A DNA stretch of 63,063 nucleotides from Streptomyces spiralis (GCF_014654675.1 NZ_BNBC01000044.1:20417-83479), one strand, 5' to 3'; counted from the stretch's first letter, positions 49,933 through 59,575 are shown. Translations and numbers: made by a program. Notes: generated from the sequence alone by a model not told the origin.

Positions 49933-49961
49933 TATATAACCCGCTGGATGAAAGTTGACAA
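49933..49961 (-). promoter_or_regulatory. Vegetative-type promoter of the Hsp20 gene
   Basis: Read on the minus strand: -35 TTGTCA (49956-49961), 17-bp spacer, -10 TATATA (49933-49938), about 50 bp before the Hsp20 start. The fit to the HrdB consensus is unusually good for this GC-rich window. I see no clear HspR (HAIR) repeat. Confidence 0.75.
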
Positions 49962-50013
49962 GAGGCAGCTCAGGTTGGCTGACTCGGGTCGAGTGCCGGG
50001 TCCGGGCTCCGGC

Positions 50014-50487
50014 TCAGCCGAACATGCCCGGCTGGTAGTCGCCCGCCGGCTGCTGGACGATGACGTTCACGCGGTTGTAGGCGTTGATGAGGGCGATCAG
50101 GGAGACCAGGGCGGCCAGTTGGTCCTCGTCGTAATGCTTGGTGGCGTTCTCCCAGACCTCGTCGCTCACGCCGCCGGCCGCGTCCGCGATCCGGGTGCCC
50201 TGCTCGACCAGCTCCAGCGCGGCACGCTCGGCCTCGGTGAAGACCTTCGCCTCCCGCCAGGCCGCGACCAGGAGGAGGCGCTGCGCGGTCTCCCCGGCGT
50301 GCAGGGCGTCCTTGGTGTGCATGTCGGTGCAGAAACCGCAGCCGTTGATCTGGCTGGCGCGGATCTTCACCAGTTCCTGCGTCGCGTGCGGGAGCGTCGA
50401 GTCCGACAGGACCTTGCCCGCGGAGTTGATGTAGCGGAGGAACTTGTTCGCGACGTCGTTACCGAAGAGGTTGATACGGGCTTCCAT
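50014..50487 (-). CDS. Carboxymuconolactone decarboxylase / AhpD-like protein
   Basis: A 157-residue protein of the CMD/AhpD family. The redox motif is GCGFCTDMH, matching the CxxC...H site of alkylhydroperoxidase D. It probably reduces peroxides or disulfides in the cytoplasm. ATG 50487 has AAGGAG 7 nt upstream. Three 12-bp repeats (CCTGCTTGTCGA type) lie just beyond the ribosome site at about 50508-50545. Confidence 0.85.
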   Translation of the reverse strand: MEARINLFGNDVANKFLRYINSAGKVLSDSTLPHATQELVKIRASQINGCGFCTDMHTKDALHAGETAQRLLLVAAWREAKVFTEAERAALELVEQGTRIADAAGGVSDEVWENATKHYDEDQLAALVSLIALINAYNRVNVIVQQPAGDYQPGMFG

Positions 50488-50507
50488 CGTGGGCTCCTTG
50501 CTCGTCG

Positions 50508-50545
50508 TCCTGCTTGTCGACCTGCTTGTCGACTTGCTTGTCGTC
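50508..50545. repeat. Three 12-bp tandem repeats
   Basis: CCTGCTTGTCGA occurs three times in a row with minor changes in the leader of the AhpD-like gene. Too short to interpret further. Confidence 0.7.
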
Positions 50546-50744
50546 GGCTCGTTGTTTCGGCGTTGCACAGGTACGACGGAGGCCGGCCTCGGCGTGTGAC
50601 AGCTCTGCCCGAGCGGATGATGTGACCTGCGTCTCATTCGGTGGACCGGTGAGTCGCGGTCCGGAGGGGCGGTCGATCGGCGGACTCTTGTGCGGGTTAG
50701 CCTCGGTTTGCTCGACTTCTGTTCGACGTCTGCGGGAGGCAGTG

Positions 50745-51062
50745 ATGGCGAAGGTCGCGGCGAAGGTTCCCCCGGCGGTGGTCGCCGCCGGTGGGCTCGT
50801 CGGCGGGTACGGCGTGGCCCGGTGGACCAGGAAGCGGCAGCTGGGCGGGGCCGTACTGGCCGTCGCCGGGGCCGCCGCCGCGCAGCAGTGGCGGCAGCGG
50901 GCCGGCGGGAAGGCGGCCGGGGCGCTCACCGCCGCCTATGTCGCCGCGTTCGCCGGGTCGCATCCGCTGGCCAAGAAGATGGGCGCCTGGCCGTCCGTGT
51001 TCACCGTCGCGGGGGCGGTCGCGCTGGCCTCCTGGGCCGTCGCCGACCGGCGTCACCCGTAG
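50745..51062 (+). CDS. Small hydrophobic protein, unknown function
   Basis: A 105-residue Ala/Gly-rich protein with two or three hydrophobic segments and the basic motif RWTRKRQ, so it is probably membrane-associated. ATG 50745 has GGGAGG 5 nt upstream, and codon use matches neighbouring genes. I recognise no family. It is divergent from the AhpD-like gene and converges on the MFS gene. Confidence 0.6.
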   Translation: MAKVAAKVPPAVVAAGGLVGGYGVARWTRKRQLGGAVLAVAGAAAAQQWRQRAGGKAAGALTAAYVAAFAGSHPLAKKMGAWPSVFTVAGAVALASWAVADRRHP

Positions 51063-51092
51063 GCGTAGGTTCCGGATCCGCCCACCGTCAGG

Positions 51093-52643
51093 TCAGGCCG
51101 GGCTCGACGACGGGGGCGTGGCGTCCGGAGGCGAGCCAGGCGGCGTGGTGTCCTGGTGGCCGCCGCCCTTGGCGGCCGCCTTCGCCTTCTGCGCCACCGC
51201 CGTCAGCGGCTTGGCGATGTCCTCCAGGGAGCGGCGCTCGGCGTCCACGGCCAGGAAGGCCGCCACCAGGCCCGCCGCGCACATCAGGGCGGCGCCGATG
51301 GAGAAGGCGAGGACCGTGTCGCCGATCTTGCCGGTGCCGGTGAGGTCGGCGAAGAGCAGCGGGCCGCTGATGCCGCCGGCCGCGGTGCCGATGGCGTAGA
51401 AGAAGGCGATGGACATCGCCCTGGTCTCCATCGGGAAGATCTCGGAGACGGTCAGATAGGCGCTGGAGGCGCCGGCCGAGGCGAAGAACAGCACGACGCA
51501 CCAGCAGGCCGTCAGCGTGACCGTGCTCAGTACGCCGCTGTGGAACAGCCAGGCCGTGCCGAACAGGAGCACGCCGGACAGCAGGTAGGTGGAGGAGATC
51601 ATCACCCGGCGGCCGACGGTGTCGAAGAGCTTGCCCAGCAGCAGCGGGCCCATGAAGTTGCCGACCGCGATGACGGCGAAGTAGTAGCCGGTACGGTCGG
51701 AGGGCACGTCGAAGAACTTGGTCAGGATGGCGCCGAAGCCGAAGGTGATGGCGTTGTAGAGGAAGGCCTGCCCGATGAAGAGCGAGAAGCCGAGGACGGC
51801 CCGCCTGCGGTAGTCGGCGAAGACGGTGCGGCCGATCTCGACGAAGCTCACGCTCCTGCGCTGGTGGATGGTGATCTCGCCGTGCGGCTCGGGCAGCGGC
51901 TCGCCCTTCTCCGCCTCGACGCGGCTCTCGATGTCGGCCACCACCTCCTCGGCTTCGCGGTCCCGGCCGTGGATCAGCAGCCAGCGCGGGCTCTCGGGGA
52001 CGTGGCGGCGGACCAGGAGGATCACCAGGGCCAGGACGGCGCCCAGGGCGAACGTCATCCGCCAGCCGACGTCGGCGGCCAGGATGTCGGTGTTCAGCGC
52101 CAGGATCGACAGCAGGGAACCGCCCACCGCGCCGACCCAGAAGCTGCCGTTGATGATCAGGTCGACGCGTCCCCGGTAGTTCGCGGGGATCAGCTCGTCG
52201 ATCGCGGAGTTGATCGCCGCGTACTCGCCGCCGATCCCGAAGCCCGTCAGAAAGCGGAAGAGGAAGAACCACCAGGCCTGGAAGGAGAAGGCGGTCAGGG
52301 CCGTCGCCGCGAGATACACCGCAAGGGTGATCATGAAGAGCCTCTTGCGGCCCCAGCGGTCGGTCAGCCGGCCCCAGAAGAGGGCGCCCGTGCAGGCGCC
52401 CGCCACATAGAGGGCCGCCGCCACGCCCGTGACCTGACCCGAGGTGATCGACAGGCCGCTGCCGGGCTCCGACAGCCGGCCGGCGATGTTGCCCACGACG
52501 GTGACTTCCAGGCCGTCGAGGATCCACACGGTGCCGAGACCGATGACGATCGTCCAGTGCCAGCGCGACCAGGGCAGGCGGTCGAGCCGGGCGGGGATGC
52601 TGGTGGTCACGGTACGGCCGGTGGCCGCGTCGGCGGTGGCCAT
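51093..52643 (-). CDS. MFS transporter, sugar-porter-like
   Basis: A 516-residue, 12-helix major facilitator. Signatures are GRLTDRWGRKRLF after helix 2, RFLTGFGIGGEYAAINSAIDELIP, PESPRWLL and a central loop of about 70 residues. These are typical of the sugar porter and metabolite:H+ symporter families. The C-terminal tail is Pro/Ser-rich. ATG 52643 has GAGGAGGGAG upstream. The substrate is not predictable. Confidence 0.85.
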   Translation of the reverse strand: MATADAATGRTVTTSIPARLDRLPWSRWHWTIVIGLGTVWILDGLEVTVVGNIAGRLSEPGSGLSITSGQVTGVAAALYVAGACTGALFWGRLTDRWGRKRLFMITLAVYLAATALTAFSFQAWWFFLFRFLTGFGIGGEYAAINSAIDELIPANYRGRVDLIINGSFWVGAVGGSLLSILALNTDILAADVGWRMTFALGAVLALVILLVRRHVPESPRWLLIHGRDREAEEVVADIESRVEAEKGEPLPEPHGEITIHQRRSVSFVEIGRTVFADYRRRAVLGFSLFIGQAFLYNAITFGFGAILTKFFDVPSDRTGYYFAVIAVGNFMGPLLLGKLFDTVGRRVMISSTYLLSGVLLFGTAWLFHSGVLSTVTLTACWCVVLFFASAGASSAYLTVSEIFPMETRAMSIAFFYAIGTAAGGISGPLLFADLTGTGKIGDTVLAFSIGAALMCAAGLVAAFLAVDAERRSLEDIAKPLTAVAQKAKAAAKGGGHQDTTPPGSPPDATPPSSSPA

Positions 52644-52738
52644 GGGCTCCCTCCTCGTCGAGCGGAACCCCATGCGGGTTCCCCTCGAAGGAACGGATCA
52701 CGCCCGGGGCACGGCCGACCGGCCTACCCACCATCGGA

Positions 52739-52905
52739 AACCGGCCACGGCGGTCGGCCTACCTGGCCATGGCTAACCGGCCACGGCGGTCGGCCTACCC
52801 GGCCATGGATAACCGGCCACGGCGGCCGGCCTACCCGGCCATGGAAAACCGGTCACGGCCGAACGGACTACCCGGCCACCCAAAACCGGCCACAGTCAGC
52901 CGGCC
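52739..52905. repeat. 36-bp tandem repeat, about 4.5 units
   Basis: Units begin AACCGG(C/T)CACGGC at 52739, 52775, 52811, 52847 and 52884, giving periods of 36, 36, 36 and 37. The first three are nearly identical and the later two degenerate. An open frame across it would encode a 12-residue repeat, but it has no clear ribosome site. It lies between the MFS start and the DUF445 stop. Confidence 0.85.
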
Positions 52906-52963
52906 CAACCCGGTCCGTCAGCCGGCCCACCCGGTCCACCCGGCCCCGCGGCGACCGCTCCCC

Positions 52964-54304
52964 CTACGCCCCCAGCACCCGCGACACCGTGTAGATCAGC
53001 AACCCCGCCAACGAGCCCACCACCGTGCCGTTGATGCGAATGAACTGCAGGTCGCGGCCGATGTGGGCCTCGATCTTGCGGGTGGTGTGCTCGGCGTCCC
53101 AGCTCGCCACGGTGTCGGTGATCAGGGAGGTGATCTCCTTGCGGTACGTCGTCACCACGTAGACCGCCGCGCCCTCCACCCAGCGGTCCACCTTGCCCTG
53201 CGCCTTGGGGTCCACGGCCATCCGGGCGCCCAGGGAGAGCAGGGAGGCCCGCACGCGCAGGCGCAGCTCGCTGTGCTCGTCCTCCGCCGCCGCGACGATC
53301 ATGGACCGTACGGCCGTCCAGGCGGAGGCGATCAGGTCCTGGACCTCGCCCCGGCCCAGCACCTCGCCCTTGAGCCGCTCCACCCGCGCGCGTGTGTCGC
53401 TGTCGGACTGCAGGTCGGAGGCGAAGTCGGTGAGGAAGCGGTCCAGCGCCCCGCGCGCGGGATGGCTGGGCATGTCCCGCATCTCGGTGACGAAACGCAG
53501 CAGTTCCTTGTAGACGCGCTCCCCGACCTTCCGGTCGACGAACTTCGGGGTCCAGCCGGGCGCGCCGCCCTGCACCGCGTCCATCACGGAGTCGCCGTGC
53601 AGCACCAGCCAGTCGTGCGCACGGGTGACGACCAGGTCGACGACGCGTCTGTGGCCGCCGTCGGCGACGATCTTCTCCAGCATCTTGCCGAGGCCGGGCC
53701 CGATCTCCTGGGCGCCCGCCCGGCGGGTGATCGCCTCGCCGACCACCGCCTGCACATCCGAGTCGCGCAGCACCGTCAGGGCGCCGCGCAGCGCGGTGGC
53801 CAGCTCGGCGGTCACCCGGTCCGCGTGTTCCGGGTGGGCGAGCCAGGCACCGAGGCGGCTGCCGATCCCCACGGCACGCAGCCGCAGCCGTACGACGTCC
53901 TCGGAGAGGAAGTTCTCGCCGACGAACTCACCCAGTGAGATGCCGAGCTGGTCCTTCTTGGTGGGGATGATCGCGGTGTGCGGGATGGGCAGGCCCAGGG
54001 GGTGGCGGAAGAGGGCGGTGACGGCGAACCAGTCGGCCAGGGCGCCCACCATGCCCGCCTCGGTCGCCGCGGCGACGTAGCCCGCCCAGGCGCCCGCGCC
54101 CCGGTGCTCGGCCCACTTGGCGAGGACGTACACCACGGCCACGAACAGCAGCAGCCCGGTAGCGGTCAGCTTCATCCGGCGCACACCGCGCCGGCGCTCC
54201 TCGTCGGCGGGGCTGAACACGGTCATCGCGCGGCGCGAGACGGCGGCCTCCGCCTCCGCCTGCGCCTGCGCCGCTTCCGGGCCGGCCTGTGTCGTCGGTT
54301 CCAT
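52964..54304 (-). CDS. DUF445 membrane protein
   Basis: A 446-residue protein of the DUF445 (YjiN/YheB-like) family. Two N-terminal membrane helices (about residues 45-85) include the segment AATEAGMVGALADWFAVTALFRHPLG, which is diagnostic. A long helical region follows, and a C-terminal membrane helix ends ..GLLIYTVSRVLGA. ATG 54304 has GGAAGGG close upstream. The function is unknown; in other bacteria family members lie near stress and envelope genes. Confidence 0.83.
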   Translation of the reverse strand: MEPTTQAGPEAAQAQAEAEAAVSRRAMTVFSPADEERRRGVRRMKLTATGLLLFVAVVYVLAKWAEHRGAGAWAGYVAAATEAGMVGALADWFAVTALFRHPLGLPIPHTAIIPTKKDQLGISLGEFVGENFLSEDVVRLRLRAVGIGSRLGAWLAHPEHADRVTAELATALRGALTVLRDSDVQAVVGEAITRRAGAQEIGPGLGKMLEKIVADGGHRRVVDLVVTRAHDWLVLHGDSVMDAVQGGAPGWTPKFVDRKVGERVYKELLRFVTEMRDMPSHPARGALDRFLTDFASDLQSDSDTRARVERLKGEVLGRGEVQDLIASAWTAVRSMIVAAAEDEHSELRLRVRASLLSLGARMAVDPKAQGKVDRWVEGAAVYVVTTYRKEITSLITDTVASWDAEHTTRKIEAHIGRDLQFIRINGTVVGSLAGLLIYTVSRVLGA

Positions 54305-54580
54305 CCACCCTTCCATCCACTCGACCGTTCGGCTCCGCTCCGGTCCTTCGGTCCGCTCCAGTCCTTCGATCCGCTCCGGTCCGGTGGCTCCGGCCGCACC
54401 AGGGTGCTCCGGAGCCTTTTGGTCCGCCCGTTTTGGTCCACCCGTTCGATGAGGGCCCACGGGTCCCGTACACAATTGTCCCTGCCTGAGCGACTCCCGG
54501 AACGCGACAGAAGTTCCCGGCGTCTGTCGGAAGAGGACCGGAGCGCTGGGCCCCCGCCGCCGGAGGAGAACGTCACCCAT

Positions 54581-55927
54581 ATGACCAGGCGTCACGGCTA
54601 CGGCCTGCTCGCTGCGATCGTCGCGCTGATCGTGGCCGCTTCCGCCGCTCTGTACGGCGTGCTCTCCTCCGACGACGGCGCCCCCGAGGACTCCCTCGCT
54701 GCCCGGCACGGCCGGCACGGCTCCGTCGCACCCGCCTCCACGGCCGTCTGGGTGGGGGCCTGGGCCGCCGCCCCGGCCGCCGGCGAACCCGGCACGGAGA
54801 CCACCGGCACGGCGCGGCGCTCGGTGCGCAACGTCGTGCACACGAGCGTCGCGGGTACGAGTGCCCGTATCACGCTGTCCAATCTCTACGGCCGGTCGCC
54901 GCTGACGATCGCGCACGCCTCGGTCGCGGTCGCCGCCGCCAGGGGCACCGGCACCGACGGCACCGCTGCCGCCGCCACGGGCACGATGCGGCGGCTCACC
55001 TTCTCCGGCGTGCCGAGCGTCGTCGTCCCGCCGGGCGGGCGGGTCGTCAGCGACGCCGTCCGCATCGCCGTACCGCAGGACGCGGACGTCCTGGTCACCA
55101 CCTACTCCCCCACCCCCTCCGGCCCGGTCACCTACCATCCGCGCGCCCGCCAGACCTCCTACGTCGCCCAGGGCGACCACACCGAGGACACCACCGGCAC
55201 GCCGTACACCGAGCGGACGCCGTACTGGCGCTACCTGACCTCGCTGGACCTGCTCAGCGACCAGGCGGACGGGACCGTCGTCGTCCTCGGCGACTCGATC
55301 ACCGACGGCATCACCTCGACCGCGGGCGCCAACCACCGCTGGACCGACGTCCTGGCACAGCGGCTGCGGGCCGCCGTCGCCGCGGACCGGGACGTGCCCC
55401 GCTACAGCGTCGTCAACGAGGGCATCAGCGGCAACGAGATACTCACCGACGGGCCCGGACGGCCCGCGGCCAACCCCAGCGGGCTGCACCGCTTCTCCCG
55501 GGACGTGCTGGAGCGCACGAACGCCAAGGCCGTCGTGATCGACCTCGGCATCAACGACATCCTGCGCAACCGGGCGCTGCCCGACCCGGCGAAGATCGTC
55601 GCCGGGCTGCGCACACTGGTACGGCAGGCCCACGCGCGCGGCCTGAAGGTCGTCGGCGCGACCCTGATGCCCCTCGGGGGCCACCCCGGGTGGACGGCGG
55701 CACGCGAGGCGGTACGGCAGCAGGTCAACGGCGCCATCCGGGCCGGCGAGGTGTACGACGGCGTCGTCGACTTCGACCGGGCGCTGCGGGACCCCTACGA
55801 CCCGCGGCGGCTGCGCGAGGCGTACGACTCCGGGGACCATCTGCACCCCAGCGACCTGGGGTACCGGAGGATGGGCGAGGTGTTCAGCCTGGAGAGTCTG
55901 CGGCGGGCGGTCCAGAGGGGGGTCTGA
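54581..55927 (+). CDS. Secreted SGNH/GDSL-family esterase or lipase
   Basis: A 448-residue protein with an N-terminal signal anchor (about residues 8-28), a beta-rich module of about 180 residues and an SGNH hydrolase domain. Block I is VVLGDSITDG with the nucleophile Ser; block V is DHLHPSDLGY with the catalytic Asp/His. Block II Gly and block III Asn (GINDILRN) are also present. It probably hydrolyses esters at the cell surface. ATG 54581 follows GGAGGAG at a slightly long spacing. It converges on the DUF1707 gene. Confidence 0.87.
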   Translation: MTRRHGYGLLAAIVALIVAASAALYGVLSSDDGAPEDSLAARHGRHGSVAPASTAVWVGAWAAAPAAGEPGTETTGTARRSVRNVVHTSVAGTSARITLSNLYGRSPLTIAHASVAVAAARGTGTDGTAAAATGTMRRLTFSGVPSVVVPPGGRVVSDAVRIAVPQDADVLVTTYSPTPSGPVTYHPRARQTSYVAQGDHTEDTTGTPYTERTPYWRYLTSLDLLSDQADGTVVVLGDSITDGITSTAGANHRWTDVLAQRLRAAVAADRDVPRYSVVNEGISGNEILTDGPGRPAANPSGLHRFSRDVLERTNAKAVVIDLGINDILRNRALPDPAKIVAGLRTLVRQAHARGLKVVGATLMPLGGHPGWTAAREAVRQQVNGAIRAGEVYDGVVDFDRALRDPYDPRRLREAYDSGDHLHPSDLGYRRMGEVFSLESLRRAVQRGV

Positions 55928-55931
55928 TCCG

Positions 55932-56678
55932 TCAGTGGTGGCGGTGCCTGCGGCGGTCGCGCTGCTCCCAGCGCTCCTCTCGGCGGGCCGCCTGCAGTTC
56001 GCGGCGCTCGGACCGGCGGTCCAGCTTCTCCTGGCGGCGCTCTTCCTTCAGCCGGAGCCGTTCCGTCCTGGTGAGCTTGCGCTCCACACCCACGCCGCCC
56101 CAGAAGGCGAAGCCCGTCACGATCACGCGCGGGGCGCCCGGCTCCCCCGGTACGCCCTCCTCGCGGTGGTCGAAGCCGCCCATGATGCCGATGCCGCGCA
56201 CGATCACCTCGACGCCGGGCGGCACGATGATCTGCATCCCGCCCATGATGGCCACGCAGTTGATCTCGACCTCGCGGTCGGCGAAGTTGGCCTCGCGCAG
56301 GTCGATCTCGCCTCCGCCCCAGAACGAGAAGCAGTTGAACCGCCTGGGCACGGTCCAGGACCCCTTGCGCTGGAACCCGGACATGATGGCGACGGCCCAC
56401 GAGGAGGAGCCCTCCCCGCCGATCACGCGGCTCCCCCAACTCCCGCTCTTCTCGGGCGCCTTGTGCAGGGACACCACCGGGGCGGCGGTCTGCGCGGCGG
56501 GCAGGTCACGGGTGAGCGGGGCCAGTTCCCCGTATGTGCGCGCCTTGTACGCCGCGTCCAGGCGCTCCTCGAACTCCGCCATGTCCAGGCGTCCTTCGGC
56601 GAGGGCGTCCCGAAGGACCTCGGCGACTCGTTCACGATCGGCGTCGGAGGCGCGCAGCTCCGGGGCATCGTCGGTCAT
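55932..56678 (-). CDS. DUF1707 protein with LiaF-like C-terminal domain
   Basis: A 248-residue protein. The N-terminal DUF1707 domain contains RASDADRERVAEVLRDALAEGRLDMAEFEERL. A LiaF/DUF2154-like beta domain follows (SFWGGGEIDLREA and VAIMGGMQIIVPPGVEV), and the tail is Arg/Glu-rich. No membrane segment is seen. Such proteins are common in Streptomyces and may sense envelope stress. The ATG lies directly upstream of the conserved domain. It ends 4 nt from the SGNH gene on the other strand. Confidence 0.82.
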   Translation of the reverse strand: MTDDAPELRASDADRERVAEVLRDALAEGRLDMAEFEERLDAAYKARTYGELAPLTRDLPAAQTAAPVVSLHKAPEKSGSWGSRVIGGEGSSSWAVAIMSGFQRKGSWTVPRRFNCFSFWGGGEIDLREANFADREVEINCVAIMGGMQIIVPPGVEVIVRGIGIMGGFDHREEGVPGEPGAPRVIVTGFAFWGGVGVERKLTRTERLRLKEERRQEKLDRRSERRELQAARREERWEQRDRRRHRHH

Positions 56679-56733
56679 GTGGAGCAGCCTACGAGTTCCC
56701 CGCCCGCCAGGCTACGAGACCGCGCGCTCGGAG

Positions 56734-57753
56734 CTACGACACCGCACGCTCCGCACCGGCCGCCGAAGCCGCGTACATCTTGGCGATCACCGCCTCGATG
56801 TCCGGCTCCCGCACCGACAGGTCCACGAGCGGATACCGGTCCGCGATCCGCGCCACCAGCGGCGCCGCCGACTCGGCGGCCGGGAAGGCCAGCCACTGCC
56901 GCGGCCCCTCCACGCGCACCACGCGCGTGCCCGGCACCTCGATCGGCGGCAGCTCCCGCTCCAGGTCGACCACGAGGGTGCGTTCGCTCTCGCCCGCCTC
57001 GTGCAGCCCGGCGAGCGGGCCGTCGTACATCAGGCGCCCGTGGTCGATGACCATCACCCGCGAGCACAACTGCTCGATGTCCTGAAGGTCGTGCGTGGTC
57101 AGCAGCACCGTCGTACCGCGCTCGGCGTTCAGGTCGCGCAGGAACTCGCGGACCCTGGCCTTGCTGATGACGTCCAGGCCGATGGTCGGCTCGTCCAGGT
57201 AGAGGACGTCCGGGTCGTGCAGCAGGGCCGCCGCGATGTCGCCGCGCATGCGCTGGCCGAGCGAGAGCTGGCGTACCGGGACGTCCAGCAGGTCGGCCAG
57301 TTCGAGGAGTTCGACGCAGCGGTCGAGGTTCGCGCGGTAACGGGCGTCGGGGATCCGGTACATGCGGTGCATCAGCCGGTAGGAGTCGATCAGCGGAAGG
57401 TCCCACCACAGCGTCGTACGCTGCCCGAACACCACCCCGATGCGCTGCGCGAGCCGCGTCCGCTCGCGGGAGGGGTCGATTCCGGCGACGCGCAGCCGGC
57501 CGCCGCTGGGGGTGAGAATGCCCGTGAGCATCTTGATCGTCGTCGACTTGCCGGCGCCGTTCGGGCCGATGTAGCCGACCATCTCGCCGCGCGCCACGGA
57601 GAAGGAGATCGCGTCGACCGCGCGCACCCGCCGCCGCTCCCGCTTGAGGAAACCGGTCTTCTTGCGCACGTCGAAGACCTTCTCGACGCGGTCGAGTTCG
57701 ATGAACGCCCCGTCCGTCCCGCCGCCCGGTCCGTCCAGTTCCATGGGTTCCAC
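56734..57753 (-). CDS. ABC-2 exporter ATP-binding protein
   Basis: A 339-residue ABC ATPase with Walker A GPNGAGKST, signature LSLGQRMRGD, Walker B LYLDEPTIGLD and the switch His in LTTHD. The LSLGQ and the FGQRTTLWWDLP segment are typical of the ATPase that pairs with ABC2_membrane_6 permeases. The last gene of the three-gene unit, 6 nt after the permease. The GTG at 57753 or the ATG 9 nt later could be the start. The exported substrate is unknown. Confidence 0.88.
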   Translation of the reverse strand: MEPMELDGPGGGTDGAFIELDRVEKVFDVRKKTGFLKRERRRVRAVDAISFSVARGEMVGYIGPNGAGKSTTIKMLTGILTPSGGRLRVAGIDPSRERTRLAQRIGVVFGQRTTLWWDLPLIDSYRLMHRMYRIPDARYRANLDRCVELLELADLLDVPVRQLSLGQRMRGDIAAALLHDPDVLYLDEPTIGLDVISKARVREFLRDLNAERGTTVLLTTHDLQDIEQLCSRVMVIDHGRLMYDGPLAGLHEAGESERTLVVDLERELPPIEVPGTRVVRVEGPRQWLAFPAAESAAPLVARIADRYPLVDLSVREPDIEAVIAKMYAASAAGAERAVS

Positions 57754-57759
57754 GTCCCT

Positions 57760-58680
57760 TCAGCTTCCCGTGCTCCGGTACGAGCGCAGCCCCACGCGCC
57801 AGGCCAGCCCCGCCAGCGCACAGCAGCCGACCCCCACCAGCGGTGAGGCGAACGCCGTCCACCACGGCAGCGCCAGCGGATACGGCCGCCCGAGCACGTA
57901 GCTCGCGGGCAGCCAGTTGACGAACGCCAGCGGCAGCACGAACGTCACCCCGCGCACCAGCTCCCGCGCGAACACCGTCGGCGGATACTGGAGCAGCGTG
58001 GTGCCGCCGTAGGTGAAGGCGTTCTGCACCTCGGAGGCGTCCTGCGCCACGAACTGGAAGGCCGCCCCGGCGACGAACACCGCGCAGAAGATCGCCGCGC
58101 CGCCCAGCATCATCAGCGGCATCAGCAGCACCTTCGGGGCCGTCCAGTGCACGTCGAACGAGCCGAGGGCGTAGACCAGCACGAGCACGCCCTGCACCAC
58201 GCGGCCCAGACGGCGCAGCGCGAACCGGTCCGCGGCGACCTGGGCGAGCACCGGGGCCGGGCGCACCAGCAGCGTGTCCAGCGTGCCGTCGCGCACCCGC
58301 CGGCCCAGGCGGTCCATCGAGCCGATCGCGAGATCGGCCAGCCCGAAGGAGATGCTGGTCAGCCCGTAGAGGAAGGCGATCTCCGGCAGCGTGTAGCCGC
58401 CGAGGGCGTCCACGCGGGAGAACATCAGCAGGATCGCCACGAAGTCCAGCGCGGTCGCCGCGAAGTTCCCGAACGTGGTCATGATGAAGGAGGCCCGGTA
58501 GGCCATCGTGGAACGCAGCCACATCCCGGCGATCAGGCGGTAGGCCCGCAGGCCGTCCGCCGGCCGGCTGCGGGACGCGAGCGCGGGAGCGGGAGCGGGC
58601 ACGGGCGCGGGCGCGACTGCGGCCTCGGTCTCCTCGTCCGTACGGCGCCCGTGGGGCCCGGCCCCCGTGATCTCAGCCAC
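57760..58680 (-). CDS. ABC-2 exporter permease (ABC2_membrane_6), second subunit
   Basis: A 306-residue membrane protein with six helices. The N-terminal 40 residues are Ala/Pro-rich. The segment RVRDGTLDTLLVRPAPVLAQV is the family signature. The GTG start overlaps the end of the upstream permease gene by 8 nt. It should form a heterodimeric channel with that permease. Confidence 0.87.
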   Translation of the reverse strand: MAEITGAGPHGRRTDEETEAAVAPAPVPAPAPALASRSRPADGLRAYRLIAGMWLRSTMAYRASFIMTTFGNFAATALDFVAILLMFSRVDALGGYTLPEIAFLYGLTSISFGLADLAIGSMDRLGRRVRDGTLDTLLVRPAPVLAQVAADRFALRRLGRVVQGVLVLVYALGSFDVHWTAPKVLLMPLMMLGGAAIFCAVFVAGAAFQFVAQDASEVQNAFTYGGTTLLQYPPTVFARELVRGVTFVLPLAFVNWLPASYVLGRPYPLALPWWTAFASPLVGVGCCALAGLAWRVGLRSYRSTGS

Positions 58681-59473
58681 CCTGGACCACCACCCGCCGC
58701 GTCGCCGCCGACTGCAGCAGCCGCCCGGCCGCCAGCAGCGCCACCGCCCACGCTCCCTGGAAGACGTACGTGTTCAGCGCGTCGGCATGCCCCAGCAGTA
58801 CGTCGGCCGGGGCCTGCAGCAGCGACGACCACGGCAGCGCCCGGACCACCTCGCCGAGCGCGCCGGGGAAGACGTTCAGCGGCAGCAGCATCCCCGAGCA
58901 GAAGTACCCGGCCAGCCACGCCATCTGCACCACACCGGTCCCGTCCATCAGCCAGAACGCGCTCAGCGCGACCAGGAACCTGATCCCGAAGCTCACCAGC
59001 ATCGCCATCGGCACGGCACCGAGGAACGCCGCCCAGGTCAGCGGGTCGGTGGGCAGCGCGACGGGGAAGAACAGCGCCCCGAACACGAAGGGCACGATCC
59101 CGCGACCAACCAGCTGGAACATCGCGCGGCCCAGGTCGGCCGCCAGCCACCACAGCTGCAGGTCGGCGGGCCGGTACAGATCGATGGCGATGTCACCCGT
59201 ACGGATGCGTTCCATCAGTTCGTCCTCGACGCCGCCCCCGCCGATCGCGAGCGTGGACAGAAAGGCCTGTCCCAGCCACACGTACGTCACGGCCTGGGCA
59301 CGGTCGTAGCCGCCCAGGTGCGGGCGGACGTCCCACAACGCAAGGTACGTGTACACGAGAATCAGCCCGAAAACCGTGTTCGTGAACACCCCGGCCGCCG
59401 TGGCCGCCCGATACGTCGCGTACCGTCTGAATCCCCCCGCCGCGACGGCCGCGTACAACCGCCCAGCGCCCAC
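58673..59473 (-). CDS. ABC-2 exporter permease (ABC2_membrane_6), first subunit
   Basis: A 266-residue permease with six helices and the related signature RIRTGDIAIDLYRPADLQLWW. The GTG at 59473 was chosen for GGAGGG 6 nt upstream; the frame is open 23 codons further. It is the first gene of permease-permease-ATPase and is divergent from the penicillin-binding protein gene. Confidence 0.86.
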   Translation of the reverse strand: MGAGRLYAAVAAGGFRRYATYRAATAAGVFTNTVFGLILVYTYLALWDVRPHLGGYDRAQAVTYVWLGQAFLSTLAIGGGGVEDELMERIRTGDIAIDLYRPADLQLWWLAADLGRAMFQLVGRGIVPFVFGALFFPVALPTDPLTWAAFLGAVPMAMLVSFGIRFLVALSAFWLMDGTGVVQMAWLAGYFCSGMLLPLNVFPGALGEVVRALPWSSLLQAPADVLLGHADALNTYVFQGAWAVALLAAGRLLQSAATRRVVVQGG

Positions 59474-59575
59474 GTCACGCCCTCCAAGGTCCGCCGACAC
59501 CGAAGCGCAGGAGCCTAGTGCGCGCGCGACGCGACATGCCACGCGTTTTTCCGTCCGGACAATTGCCCGAGACCG

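Noticed and set aside
49940..50013. HspR (HAIR) inverted repeat upstream of Hsp20
   Set aside because: I looked for CTTGAGT-N7-ACTCAAG and found only scattered partial halves.
52739..52905. CRISPR array
   Set aside because: The units are adjacent with no unique spacers, and no cas genes are present.
52769..53938. Long plus-strand open frame across the 36-bp repeat
   Set aside because: It runs antisense through the well-supported DUF445 gene, has no ribosome site and encodes Pro/Arg low-complexity sequence typical of a GC-rich shadow frame.
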